Shown here in pieces: positions 1-7,388 of a stretch of DNA of 9,044 nucleotides. The DNA comes from Bacteroidota bacterium (lineage in GTDB: Bacteria > Bacteroidota > Bacteroidia > 2-12-FULL-35-15): positions 1 through 9,044 of the forward strand of contig JAHEYA010000066.1 of the NCBI GenBank assembly GCA_023251855.1. The letters run 5' to 3'. Every line of letters begins with the position of its first letter. Position 1 is the stretch's first letter. The position numbers and the translations under genes were made by a program. The notes under the pieces were generated by a model. That model was not told where the DNA came from. It made no database searches and worked only from the letters and a program-made list of their open reading frames with translations.

Positions 1-681
1 AACTTTGAGCATATAGTTATTGATGCATGTTCAAAAGACAATACCCTGGAAATAATAAAAGAGTATACGCACTTAAAATATCTGTCGGAAATAGATAATG
101 GACAATCTGATGCCATTAATAAAGGACTAAAAATGGCAAAGGGCGATATTCTGGCGTGGCAAAATGCTGACGATACTTACTTTCCTGATACATTTGAAAC
201 AGTTGTGAATTTTTTTAAGGAGCATCGGGATGTAGATATTGTTTATGGCTATTATCAACTGATAGCAGAAGACTCCAAATGGATCTGTGATGTTTATCCC
301 ATAGAATGGAATAAATGGATGTTTGCCCATGGAAGGTTTTGTCCGCTTCAACCAACCGTATTTTGGAGGAAAAAAGTTACTGAAACAGTTGGACAATTGG
401 ATGAAAAACTGCATTATTGTATGGATGTTGATTTTTTTTCGAGGGCAATTAATAAAGGATTTAATTTTCAAAGAATATCTAAAATGATTGGAAAATTTAG
501 AGTACATTCTAACAGCAAAACACAAAATAAGGATAATGACAAAAAGGTTTATGCAGAATATAAAAATGTGTTAGCAACAAATTTTAATTTTAATAGTATC
601 GACAGTTTGTTTTTTGAATTTTTTCAATTTAGAGCTAAAATAACAAGCATAGTAAAACAAAAATTGCTTAAAACATCGTAA
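1..681 (+). CDS. Glycosyltransferase family 2 protein, 5'-truncated by the window edge
   Basis: This is the C-terminal 226 residues of a GT-A fold glycosyltransferase that would transfer a sugar from a nucleotide donor to a growing lipid-linked glycan at the cytoplasmic face of the membrane. The frame is open from base 1, so the ATG at 133 is internal and the true start lies upstream. In fragment numbering, VIDACSKDNT (6-15) matches the usual VIDGGSTDGT strand. GQSDAINKG (34-42) is typical of the family, and NADD (55-58) holds the metal/nucleotide-binding acidic pair. QPTVFWRK (117-124) and MDVDFFSR (141-148) correspond to the acceptor-side region with the candidate catalytic Asp. FRVHSNSKT follows near the C-terminus. 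The first motif departs from consensus (ACSKDN instead of GGSTDG), but all the acidic residues are kept. The stop overlaps the next start by one base (TAATG), which implies cotranscription. The sugar specificity cannot be read from the sequence. Confidence 0.9.
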   Translation, partial: NFEHIVIDACSKDNTLEIIKEYTHLKYLSEIDNGQSDAINKGLKMAKGDILAWQNADDTYFPDTFETVVNFFKEHRDVDIVYGYYQLIAEDSKWICDVYPIEWNKWMFAHGRFCPLQPTVFWRKKVTETVGQLDEKLHYCMDVDFFSRAINKGFNFQRISKMIGKFRVHSNSKTQNKDNDKKVYAEYKNVLATNFNFNSIDSLFFEFFQFRAKITSIVKQKLLKTS

Positions 682-1655
682 TGGGACTACAAGAAACAAT
701 TAAGGAAAATTTGATTTGTGTTTCATGCAAAAATAGTATTGAAAGAACAACTATTAGTGATGAAAGTATAAAGTGTGATAGCTGTAAAGTGAATTATCCG
801 TTGATAAATAATATTTCGGTTATTATTAATGAAGCTGAAAGTATTTTTTCTTTTTCAGATTTTATAAATCAAAAAAATCTGTTTTTTGATATTTCTAAAA
901 AAGGAAATTCGATCAGTTATCTTAGCAAGGTGATTCTTCCAAGTATTGGTGGAAATAATTTAGGAAAAAAGAATTTTAAATTTCTTGAAAACTCACTTCT
1001 AAATAATAAATCCCAAAACAAGCCCAAAGTATTAGTAATAGGAGGAAGTATTGTTGGTGATGGTATGGCTGATTTTGTGAACTCTGAAAATTTAGAAATT
1101 GTTGAAGGAGATGTTTCTTTTGGACCACGAACAAAAATAATTTTTGATGCACATTCTATTCCTTATAAGGATCAAAGTTTTGATTGTATAATTGCTCAAG
1201 CTGTATTAGAGCATGTTATAGATCCTATGAAATGTGTTCGGGAGATTCACAGGGTATTAAAACCAAATGGAATAGTATATGCTGAAACTCCTTTTATGCA
1301 ACAGGTACATGGAGGTCCTTATGACTTTACACGGTATTCTCACTCTGGTCATCGTAAATTATTTCAAAATTTTACTGAAATAAAAAGTGGTGCAACAGCA
1401 GGAAGTGGTGCTGCTTTAGCATGGTCCTATCAATATTTTTTATTAGCATTATTTGGATATAATAAAACAATGAAATTATTAATTAAATTTTTTGCCCGAC
1501 TTACCGGTTTCTGGATAAAATATTTTGATTACCTTACTCAATGCAATGTGCGTGATAATGATGGGGCTTCGGGGTTTTATTTTATTGGAACCAAATCAGA
1601 TAAACAATTATCAGATAAAGAATTGATCAATTATTATTTCAAGGCAAAAAAATGA
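681..1655 (+). CDS. Class I SAM-dependent methyltransferase with N-terminal zinc ribbon
   Basis: A 324-residue protein predicted to methylate a small molecule or glycan using S-adenosylmethionine. Residues 13-35 form a CxxC-x15-CxxC zinc ribbon (C13, C16, C32, C35) followed by a YPLINNI stretch, resembling Trm112-like domains found at the N-terminus of other methyltransferases. The Rossmann methyltransferase domain begins near 115. The SAM loop is VLVIGGSIVGDG (117-128), the acidic strand end is VEGD (141-144), DAHSIPY (156-162) is the usual post-II motif, and LEHV (176-179) precedes a HRVLKPNG segment (190-197). A YDFTRYSHSGHR block (214-225) and a hydrophobic stretch (about 245-260) follow, as in methyltransferases from polysaccharide loci. 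The start overlaps the previous stop and its own stop overlaps the next start (ATGA), so it is translationally coupled on both sides. The C-terminus carries a small tandem duplication. Methylation or capping of the surface glycan is inferred from context only. Confidence 0.85.
   Translation: MGLQETIKENLICVSCKNSIERTTISDESIKCDSCKVNYPLINNISVIINEAESIFSFSDFINQKNLFFDISKKGNSISYLSKVILPSIGGNNLGKKNFKFLENSLLNNKSQNKPKVLVIGGSIVGDGMADFVNSENLEIVEGDVSFGPRTKIIFDAHSIPYKDQSFDCIIAQAVLEHVIDPMKCVREIHRVLKPNGIVYAETPFMQQVHGGPYDFTRYSHSGHRKLFQNFTEIKSGATAGSGAALAWSYQYFLLALFGYNKTMKLLIKFFARLTGFWIKYFDYLTQCNVRDNDGASGFYFIGTKSDKQLSDKELINYYFKAKK
1595..1624 (+). repeat. 15-bp tandem duplication inside the methyltransferase gene
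   Basis: ATCAGATAAACAATT (1595-1609) is followed directly by ATCAGATAAAGAATT (1610-1624), which differs at one base. In the reading frame it encodes SDKQL-SDKEL near the C-terminus of the methyltransferase. The unit is five codons long, so gain or loss of a copy would keep the frame. It looks like a recent slippage duplication in a tolerant tail. Confidence 0.8.
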
Positions 1656-2734
1656 TAATCTGCCAGATCATAACATCATTGGTATATGGTGGAGCAGAGA
1701 AATTACTGGTTAATTTTTCAAATGTTCTTGTTGAAAAACATGAAATTCACATCATTTATCTCAAAGGAGAACCGAAACTAAAATTATCATTTCACCCTAG
1801 AATAAAGGTTTATCATGTGCCCTTGGGTTTGAGTTGTGCAAAAAATATCCGTTCATTGGTCAAAAAAATTAATCCTGATGTTGTACATACCCATCTTGGA
1901 CATGCTGATTTGATTGGGATGTATGCATGTAGAGGACTGCCGATGAAACTCTACTGTACGATGCATAACGTTTATTTCAAATGGAACTGGAAAGACGATT
2001 TGATCTTTTTTATTTATTCTATTCTTTTTAATACAATTGCAAAAAAATGTAAAGTAATTGCAATTTCACAATCTGTTTTCCATCATGTTGAAAAAAAATT
2101 ACATGTTTCAAAAGCTAATATCAAACTTATTCACAATGCTATACCCAACATAGTAGTCGAAAAGAGTAAAGATAAATTGAGAGAGGAGCTTAACATTTCA
2201 GAAAATTCCTTTTGCGCTTTATTTGTTGGACGATTGGAAATACAAAAATCTGTTGAGACAATTTTATTCGCTGCAAAAGAATTAGGAAACTCCATACCAA
2301 ATCTTTGTATAATCATTGTTGGAGAGGGGAAATTGAAAGAGAAACTTCAGAATTTGGCATCTAAACTTGGTGTTTTGGAACGGGTGTTTTTTGTTGGCAG
2401 CACTCCTAACCCAGAGGAATATTTCTCTGCATCAGATATTTTTGTTTTACCATCTGTTTTTGAAGGTTTAGGAATTGTGGTATTAGAAGCTTTCAGAGCT
2501 TCTGTACCTGTTATTGCAACAAATATAGAAGGACCAAAAGAATTAATAAGGGATGGAATAAATGGACTGCTATTTGAACCTAAAGATTATAAACAACTCT
2601 CAGATCAGATACTTAAAATATATAAATCTCTTGAATTCCGGAAACATATTGGAGACAATGGTTACAAATCGTATCTTGATAAATACGATATTAATAGTTA
2701 CTCAAAACAGTTAGAAGCATTATACCTCGAATGA
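1652..2734 (+). CDS. Glycosyltransferase family 4 (GT-B fold)
   Basis: A 360-residue retaining GT-B glycosyltransferase expected to add one sugar to the lipid-linked repeat unit at the inner membrane. The N-terminal acceptor domain begins with IITSLVYGGAEKLLV (6-20), whose GGAE loop is typical of GT4 enzymes. VVHTHLGHAD (77-86) and TMHN (103-106) line the expected interdomain cleft, and IHNAIP (160-165) marks the domain crossover. The C-terminal donor domain has FVGRLEIQK (191-199), where R194 and K199 are the expected phosphate contacts. It continues with IIVGEGKL (221-228) and VFFVGS (245-250), then the E-x7-E motif with E271 and E279 in FEGLGIVVLE. Length is normal for the family. It starts inside the previous stop codon (ATGA) and ends in the same way, so it is coupled to both neighbours. 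Donor and acceptor cannot be assigned from sequence. Confidence 0.92.
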   Translation: MIICQIITSLVYGGAEKLLVNFSNVLVEKHEIHIIYLKGEPKLKLSFHPRIKVYHVPLGLSCAKNIRSLVKKINPDVVHTHLGHADLIGMYACRGLPMKLYCTMHNVYFKWNWKDDLIFFIYSILFNTIAKKCKVIAISQSVFHHVEKKLHVSKANIKLIHNAIPNIVVEKSKDKLREELNISENSFCALFVGRLEIQKSVETILFAAKELGNSIPNLCIIIVGEGKLKEKLQNLASKLGVLERVFFVGSTPNPEEYFSASDIFVLPSVFEGLGIVVLEAFRASVPVIATNIEGPKELIRDGINGLLFEPKDYKQLSDQILKIYKSLEFRKHIGDNGYKSYLDKYDINSYSKQLEALYLE

Positions 2735-3798
2735 CGATCACTCATATAATAGAATCAGGTGGAGGAAGTGCTGATTTTGTTCTTTATCTCGTAAAATATT
2801 TACCTCAACATCATCATCACATTATTTATGGTGAAAGAGCCTTTGTGAGAATCAATGAAGTAAAACAAACGTATACGAATGTTACATTTTATCAATGGAA
2901 GAATGTTCAGCGAGAAATAGGCTTGTTAAAAGATATTAAAGCAACAATTTCTCTGTTAGGATTAATAAAAAAAATTGAATGCGATGCAATTCATTTACAT
3001 TCCTCAAAAGCCGGTTTTTTGGGCAGATTTGTTTGTTTTTTTCTTGGTAAAAAAAATGTAATATATACTCCTAATGGTCTTCCATTTATTCGCAAAGATA
3101 TTTCTCCTCTGAAAGTAAAAGTTTTTTTATTTCTGGAAAGAGCAGCAAATTGGCTTTGTGGAAGAGTGGTTTCCTGTTCTAAGTCTGAAGCGGAAGAACA
3201 AATTAAAAAAGGAATAAAAAGTACTTATATTAATAATGGAACTGAAATTTTTGATTATACTTCAAAAAAAGAGTTTGATAAAAAGGGTAAATTTACTATT
3301 GCTACAACCGGTCGGGCTACAATTCAAAAAAATCCGTTTTTATTTACTGAAATTGCAAAATATTTTGAAAATGATCCCAATTACCAGTTTTTATGGATAG
3401 GTGGAGGAGAGCTTGAATATGTATTGACCTCAAAAAACATTAAAATATCAGGTTGGGTTGATAAATCAATAGTAATGGAACAGTTATCTCAAGCAGATCT
3501 TTATATTTCAACGGCTTCGTGGGAAGGATTACCATTTGCGGTATTAGAAGCAATGAACCTGAATAAGCCATTATTGCTTACTAATTGCGTTGGAAATTGT
3601 GACCTGGTAATAAATGATTACAATGGTTTTATATTTAACACAGCTGGAGAGGCTATTGAGAAAATAGTTTTTCTGAATAACAAAAGAGAGCTACTTAAGG
3701 AATACGCAAAAAATTCACATAGCCTGATGGAGAAAGATTTTAGTGTTGAGTCGATGGCAAAACAATATGGAAATGAGTATGGAAAATTAATAAACTAA
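2731..3798 (+). CDS. Glycosyltransferase family 4 (second GT-B enzyme)
   Basis: A 355-residue GT-B glycosyltransferase, distinct from its upstream neighbour, with a glycine-rich N-terminal loop (ESGGGSADF, 8-16) in place of GGAE. AIHLHSSKAGFLGR (86-99) and YTPNGLPF (112-119) are recognisable N-domain segments. This NGLPF form recalls polysaccharide-locus GT4 proteins. YINNGTE (166-172) marks the start of the linker. The donor domain shows TTGRATIQKNP (192-202), with R195 and K200 as likely phosphate contacts. It continues with LWIGGGELE (221-229), then WEGLPFAVLE (264-273) carrying the E-x7-E pair E265/E273. Length is normal. The start overlaps the previous stop (ATGA), and 8 bases separate it from the next gene, so it belongs to the same operon. 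It probably adds another sugar of the repeat unit; the sugar itself is unknown. Confidence 0.9.
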   Translation: MTITHIIESGGGSADFVLYLVKYLPQHHHHIIYGERAFVRINEVKQTYTNVTFYQWKNVQREIGLLKDIKATISLLGLIKKIECDAIHLHSSKAGFLGRFVCFFLGKKNVIYTPNGLPFIRKDISPLKVKVFLFLERAANWLCGRVVSCSKSEAEEQIKKGIKSTYINNGTEIFDYTSKKEFDKKGKFTIATTGRATIQKNPFLFTEIAKYFENDPNYQFLWIGGGELEYVLTSKNIKISGWVDKSIVMEQLSQADLYISTASWEGLPFAVLEAMNLNKPLLLTNCVGNCDLVINDYNGFIFNTAGEAIEKIVFLNNKRELLKEYAKNSHSLMEKDFSVESMAKQYGNEYGKLIN

Positions 3799-3806
3799 CA
3801 AATAGG

Positions 3807-4244
3807 ATGTCTGTAATCGAGGAAAATAAAAATTTTTTTTTGAATCGTTTTTTCAACTTTTTGCTTGTCCTGTTTCCTGCATCACTGCCATTCTATCATA
3901 GTATTAGTGCAATAATAACGATAGGAATAGTATTAGTATGGATACTATTGGGAGGATATAAAAACATTTTGGAAGCGTTAAAAAACAAACTTGTTTTTCT
4001 TTTTCTTTTGACTTTTTTAATTCAACTGATCAGTGTGCTTTATGCAGATAACAAAGAAGTGGGGTTGTTTTCAGTCCAGAAAGAATTTTCCATTGATATT
4101 GTTTACTATAAAACTTACCCCAAAAACAGTAACATCAATACTTTATTCCCTTGTAATCAGTATTTCTCTGGTATCTATAAGCGCTTTAGGATATACTGTC
4201 TATCGAAATTATATTGCAAACTCGCTTACTACAATTTTTACTGA
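3807..4244 (+). CDS. N-terminal piece of the split O-antigen ligase/Wzy gene
   Basis: The upstream reading frame of the frameshifted gene encodes 145 residues. Only about the first 95 look native: three hydrophobic stretches near 14-30, 33-50 and 62-79, then YADNKEVGLFSVQKEFS. The last 50 residues are tyrosine-, asparagine- and lysine-rich with no membrane pattern and appear to be out-of-frame translation. The ATG at 3807 directly follows AGG, leaving no normal Shine-Dalgarno spacing, as is common here. A run of nine T (3833-3841) lies at codons 9-12. If really broken, this product would be a short membrane peptide without the catalytic periplasmic loop. Confidence 0.5.
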   Translation: MSVIEENKNFFLNRFFNFLLVLFPASLPFYHSISAIITIGIVLVWILLGGYKNILEALKNKLVFLFLLTFLIQLISVLYADNKEVGLFSVQKEFSIDIVYYKTYPKNSNINTLFPCNQYFSGIYKRFRIYCLSKLYCKLAYYNFY

Positions 4245-5052
4245 AATGTATGGAACTACGATGAGTGACCAATTATTGGGCATTTCGCATGTTTATTTAA
4301 GTTTATATGTGTCATTTACAATTATTATTTTATGTTACTTTTTGTTTGTTAAAGAAAAGCAAAAGTATATTTCAATTCTTATAATAATACTAATTGCATT
4401 TTTATTGTTTTTTTTGTTTTTGTTGGGAGGAAAAATGTCCATTATTTCACTTTTTTTATTGGCATTAATTGTTTGTATTACTTTTATAATAAAGGAAAAG
4501 CGTTGGTTGGTAGGTGTTTTATTTATTGTTCTACCTGTAAGTATTTTTTTTATTACAATAAAAAATTCTCAGTATGTACAAGATCGTTTTTATCCGTTAT
4601 TCAATTCCGCTAATTATGAAGTAGGAGACAATTCATGGAATAGCATAGCATGCAGAGTAAGCATTATGAAATGTACATTGGCGAACTTTATTAAAAATCC
4701 AATTATAGGTACCGGGGTAGGAGATGTACAGGATGATCTGGATGAATGTACAGGCGATCTAAAATTTATTTCTTTAAAAGGTATGAATCCGCATAATGAG
4801 TACTTTCAATACCTTCTGGGAACTGGTATAATTGGAGTGATCATCTTTATACTATCATTAATCTTTCCTTTTGTAACGGCTTATAAGGATAAAAATAAAT
4901 TGTACTTGTGCTTTCTTTTTCTTGTTTCTTTATGTTTTCTTACTGAGTCATTATTAGAAAGGCAGCAGGGGGTAATGTTTTTTGCATTTTTTAATGCCCT
5001 TTTGGCATTCCAAATAAATAAGAATCAATTGGCTAAAGAGGAGCAAAAATAG
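4033..5052 (+). CDS. C-terminal piece of the split O-antigen ligase/Wzy gene
   Basis: The downstream frame is open from an ATG at 4033 and gives 339 residues, but the first 19 or so (4033-4089) are probably not native, because the other frame is coding there. From PLILFTIKLTPK onward there are repeated hydrophobic helices. HVYLSLYVSF, similar to a conserved H-x-Y segment in Bacteroidota homologues as I remember them, comes next. A long charged loop follows with VQDRFYPLF, CRVSIMKC and GTGVGDVQDDL, and then NPHNEYFQYLL. This is the Wzy_C-type (PF04932-like) region. An automated gene caller would probably report this piece alone, or mark the locus as pseudo. Whether it is translated independently is unknown. 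Confidence 0.55.
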   Translation: MCFMQITKKWGCFQSRKNFPLILFTIKLTPKTVTSILYSLVISISLVSISALGYTVYRNYIANSLTTIFTEMYGTTMSDQLLGISHVYLSLYVSFTIIILCYFLFVKEKQKYISILIIILIAFLLFFLFLLGGKMSIISLFLLALIVCITFIIKEKRWLVGVLFIVLPVSIFFITIKNSQYVQDRFYPLFNSANYEVGDNSWNSIACRVSIMKCTLANFIKNPIIGTGVGDVQDDLDECTGDLKFISLKGMNPHNEYFQYLLGTGIIGVIIFILSLIFPFVTAYKDKNKLYLCFLFLVSLCFLTESLLERQQGVMFFAFFNALLAFQINKNQLAKEEQK

Positions 5053-5079
5053 CGATCAATAGAAGTATAAATTATTTCA

Positions 5080-5087
5080 TACATTTG
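5080..5087 (+). promoter_or_regulatory. Candidate Bacteroidota -7 promoter element for the Wzz-like gene
   Basis: TACATTTG matches the TAnnTTTG consensus of the Bacteroidota primary sigma factor. It sits in the 71-base gap between the polymerase/ligase gene and the Wzz-like gene, 36 bases before the ATG, which allows a leader of about 30 bases. No clear TTG or TTTG -33 element is present at 17-23 bases upstream, so the assignment rests on the -7 box alone. Confidence 0.4.
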
Positions 5088-5123
5088 TGTTAACTATTAA
5101 AACTAAAACCTAATTAAAAAGGC

Positions 5124-6029
5124 ATGGATAACATTTCTAAGACAGATAAAGAAGTAGATCTGAGAATCATCTATAATAAGATAGTACAGATTTTTTCTTC
5201 TTTATGGAATACGTTCATTAAACTTTGTCTTTTTATAAGAAAAAAAATTGTATTTCTTTTTGTTTTTTCTATTTTGGGAGCTGCCTTAGGAGTCGGATTG
5301 ACTTTTGTTTCTAAACCTACTTATATCTCAACGCTCACAGTATCATCAACTACCTTGAATAATCAGTATTGTTTTGATATGATCAATACACTTAATCTAT
5401 TGATAAAGGATAAAGTTCCTGAATTGTTGGCACAAGAGTTAAAAATTGAAATTGGTTCTGCAAAAGAAATTCAGAAAATTGAATTTCTTAATTATAACAA
5501 TAAAGTTCCTAAAATATTTGATGATAAGGATACTGTTGCTCTTGTCAAACCTTTTAAAATAAAAGCTTACGTTTCCAGTCCTTCTGTTTTTGACACTCTT
5601 CAAAAAGCTCTTGTAAATTATCTTGAAAATAATGAATACGCTTTGAAAAGAAAAGAAATAAAAAAGGAGAACATAAAGTTGATGCAGAAAAAGCTTATTG
5701 GGGATATTCGACAATTGGATAGTTTGAAGTTGGTCATAGCATCTAATTTGTCGCCCAGAGGCACTTCTAATGGATTTGTTTTTGGTCAGCCGATTGACCC
5801 AATTAATATATTTAAAGAAGGAATCAACCTTTTTCAGGATAATCTTAATCTGAACTCTTCTTTAATACTTAGTGAAAACATTCAGGTGATTCAATATTTT
5901 ACTCCAAGAAAAAAACCTGATAGCCCCAAATTATTCACCAATATTGTAATATATGGAGCCGGAACATTTATACTTGGGTTGATTATGGCATTATATAAGG
6001 AAAACGGAAAAAAAGATATTCCTGTTTAG
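5124..6029 (+). CDS. Wzz-type polysaccharide chain-length determinant (polysaccharide co-polymerase)
   Basis: A 301-residue inner-membrane protein with the two-helix layout of polysaccharide co-polymerases, which set the modal chain length made by Wzy. The N-terminal cytoplasmic segment (1-40) leads to TM1 at about 42-62, followed by SKPTYISTLTVSS at 63-75. That segment fits the conserved P-x-Y-x(n)-L start of the Wzz domain. A periplasmic part of roughly 210 residues includes a Lys/Glu-rich helical stretch at about 175-205. The proline-containing PRKKPDSPKL (261-270) precedes TM2 at about 272-291, and ten cytoplasmic residues follow. There is no C-terminal tyrosine-kinase domain, so it is Wzz-like rather than Wzc-like. 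An in-frame TAA at 5115-5117 sits shortly upstream, which supports the ATG chosen. It probably acts with the upstream Wzy-like gene but may have its own promoter. Overall similarity is to architecture more than to exact motifs. Confidence 0.8.
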   Translation: MDNISKTDKEVDLRIIYNKIVQIFSSLWNTFIKLCLFIRKKIVFLFVFSILGAALGVGLTFVSKPTYISTLTVSSTTLNNQYCFDMINTLNLLIKDKVPELLAQELKIEIGSAKEIQKIEFLNYNNKVPKIFDDKDTVALVKPFKIKAYVSSPSVFDTLQKALVNYLENNEYALKRKEIKKENIKLMQKKLIGDIRQLDSLKLVIASNLSPRGTSNGFVFGQPIDPINIFKEGINLFQDNLNLNSSLILSENIQVIQYFTPRKKPDSPKLFTNIVIYGAGTFILGLIMALYKENGKKDIPV

Positions 6030-6035
6030 ATATAC

Positions 6036-7388
6036 TTAGAAAGCATTTTCATCTTTTTTGAATAAAGAGATCAGGGTGAAATAAATGATTTTTATATCTA
6101 AATAAAACGACCAGTTTTCAATATAAAATCGATCCACTCTTGCCCTCATCTTCATCTGATACAATTCCTTTGTTTCTCCTCTATAACCCATTATTTGAGA
6201 AAGCCCGGTAATGCCAGGCTTAACAGAATGACGAACCATATAACGGTCAACTTTTTGAGAATACTCTTCTGTATGTTTTAACATGTGTGGGCGAGGCCCA
6301 ACAACTGACATACTACCAAATAAAACATTAAAAAACTGTGGGATTTCATCTAAACTGGTTTTTCGTAAAAATGAACCAACTTTTGTAAGCCGTGGATCGT
6401 TTTTTATTGCCTGGCTACTATCGGCCTCTTCGTTCAATTTCATTGTTCGAAACTTGATGCAATTAAAAGGTGTATTATTTAAGCCACTTCTTTTTTGAAC
6501 AAAAAACAGGGGGCCTTTTGAGCTAAATAAAACAAACAAAGAAATAACAGGTATAAGCCAGGATAAGATAAAAATCACAACAAGTGCAGAAAAGCACAGG
6601 TCAAAGGCACGTTTTAAATATTGATTCAATATCTCGTCAAAAGGATTTTTCCTCATCAACAAAAGTGGGATCAATTCAATATAACTAAGAACTAAATTAT
6701 AGCCTAAAGCGCTAGTAGAATCCGGAATAAATTTCACAATTATTAAATTGTTTTCTGCAAATTTTATAATTGAATTTAATGATGCAGAGTTCACTTTTTC
6801 AAGGGAACATAATATTTCAGAGACTTTATTATTTAACACAAATTGTTCAACTTCATCTTCCGTACCTAAAACTTTTTCATTTGTGGTAGTGCGGTTATTG
6901 GAAAAAAAGCCTAAAACCTCATAGCCATATTCAGGATGTTTCCCAAAAAATTCCTTTAAATAAATGCTATTTGTACTTAATCCTACAATTACAATGTTTT
7001 TTTTGTTTCGACTACTTCTCACCAACAATTTTAGAATAAAAAAAAAGACCGTAATCCGCCATACCATAAGTGATATAAAGAGCCAAAAGGAGTAGTGCAG
7101 GATTTGAGTATCGGAAAATGTATTTTTATGGAAAAACCCAATAAAAGCATAAAATACCAACACATAAAGAACAAACAGCGTACATAGATTAAAAATATTA
7201 ATTAAAATTCCAGGAGATCGGTTGAAATAATAATGTTTGGTAAAAAAAGTGCTGAGAAACCAAGCAATAGTACAGAAAAGAAGTATGTTGGGGGTAACCA
7301 GGCTTGGAGAAGAATAAAATACAGTTAACAAAAGTATATTTATTATTACTAATTCTCCAATAAAATTTAACGGTACTAAATATTTCAT
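6036..7388 (-). CDS. Undecaprenyl-phosphate sugar-1-phosphate transferase (polyprenyl glycosylphosphotransferase)
   Basis: A 450-residue initiating enzyme that transfers a sugar-1-phosphate from a nucleotide sugar to undecaprenyl phosphate, the first committed step of surface-polysaccharide repeat synthesis. About four N-terminal helices (10-26, 33-50, 65-85, 98-120) precede a Rossmann-like domain starting at NIVIVGLSTNS (131-141, PF13727-like). The C-terminal catalytic domain (PF02397-like) starts at KRAFDL (259-264) with a hydrophobic membrane segment at 265-289. It continues through FFVQKRSG (295-302) and FRTMK (313-317). The LDEIPQ motif supplies the catalytic Asp-Glu pair D347/E348, and MSVVGPRP (360-367) and KPGITGLSQ (390-398) follow. 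All hallmark residues are present and the length is normal. An in-frame TGA four codons upstream (7401-7403) fixes the ATG. It converges on the Wzz-like gene with 6 bases between stops. Whether glucose, galactose or another sugar is used is not determined. Confidence 0.95.
   Translation of the reverse strand: MKYLVPLNFIGELVIINILLLTVFYSSPSLVTPNILLFCTIAWFLSTFFTKHYYFNRSPGILINIFNLCTLFVLYVLVFYAFIGFFHKNTFSDTQILHYSFWLFISLMVWRITVFFFILKLLVRSSRNKKNIVIVGLSTNSIYLKEFFGKHPEYGYEVLGFFSNNRTTTNEKVLGTEDEVEQFVLNNKVSEILCSLEKVNSASLNSIIKFAENNLIIVKFIPDSTSALGYNLVLSYIELIPLLLMRKNPFDEILNQYLKRAFDLCFSALVVIFILSWLIPVISLFVLFSSKGPLFFVQKRSGLNNTPFNCIKFRTMKLNEEADSSQAIKNDPRLTKVGSFLRKTSLDEIPQFFNVLFGSMSVVGPRPHMLKHTEEYSQKVDRYMVRHSVKPGITGLSQIMGYRGETKELYQMKMRARVDRFYIENWSFYLDIKIIYFTLISLFKKDENAF

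Larger units (their letters stand above)
3807..5052 (+). pseudogene. O-antigen ligase / Wzy polymerase family protein, frameshifted
   Basis: Two overlapping frames together make one polytopic membrane protein of about 414 residues, a normal size for Wzy polymerases and WaaL-type ligases. The N-terminal frame is coherent through GLFSVQKEFS (ending near 4091), then loses its hydrophobic pattern and stops at 4244. The other frame becomes coherent at PLILFTIKLTPK, starting at 4090. Skipping one base in the TTTT run at 4086-4089 would join them. The C-terminal half has the family hallmarks: a GTGVGDVQDDL segment before a periplasmic loop, and NPHNEYFQYLLGTGIIG leading into another membrane helix. 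The protein would either polymerise undecaprenyl-linked repeat units in the periplasm or ligate the glycan to a lipid acceptor; sequence alone does not separate these roles. The break may be a true mutation or a sequencing/assembly error, since no other decay is visible. It follows the second GT4 gene by 8 bases. Confidence 0.75.

Noticed and set aside
127..525. Minus-strand open frame of 132 codons within the GT2 gene.
   Set aside because: It lies opposite a gene with clear family motifs and has no recognisable domain. It is a shadow frame.
2800..2820. Run of four histidines in the second GT4 enzyme as a possible metal site.
   Set aside because: It is a CATCATCATCAC stretch in a variable N-domain loop, with no partner residues pointing to metal binding.
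4080..4095. Programmed +1 ribosomal frameshifting as an explanation for the split polymerase/ligase gene.
   Set aside because: No recognised +1 shift signal (slow codon or stop at the shift site, stimulatory element) is visible, and the first frame continues for about 50 codons before stopping. Mutation or sequence error is simpler.
6009..6059. Possible bidirectional terminator at the convergent junction: AAAAAAGAT (6009-6017) pairs with ATCTTTTTT (6051-6059).
   Set aside because: The stem is nine pairs with a single G-C pair and a 33-base loop, inside coding sequence on both sides. It is too weak to call.
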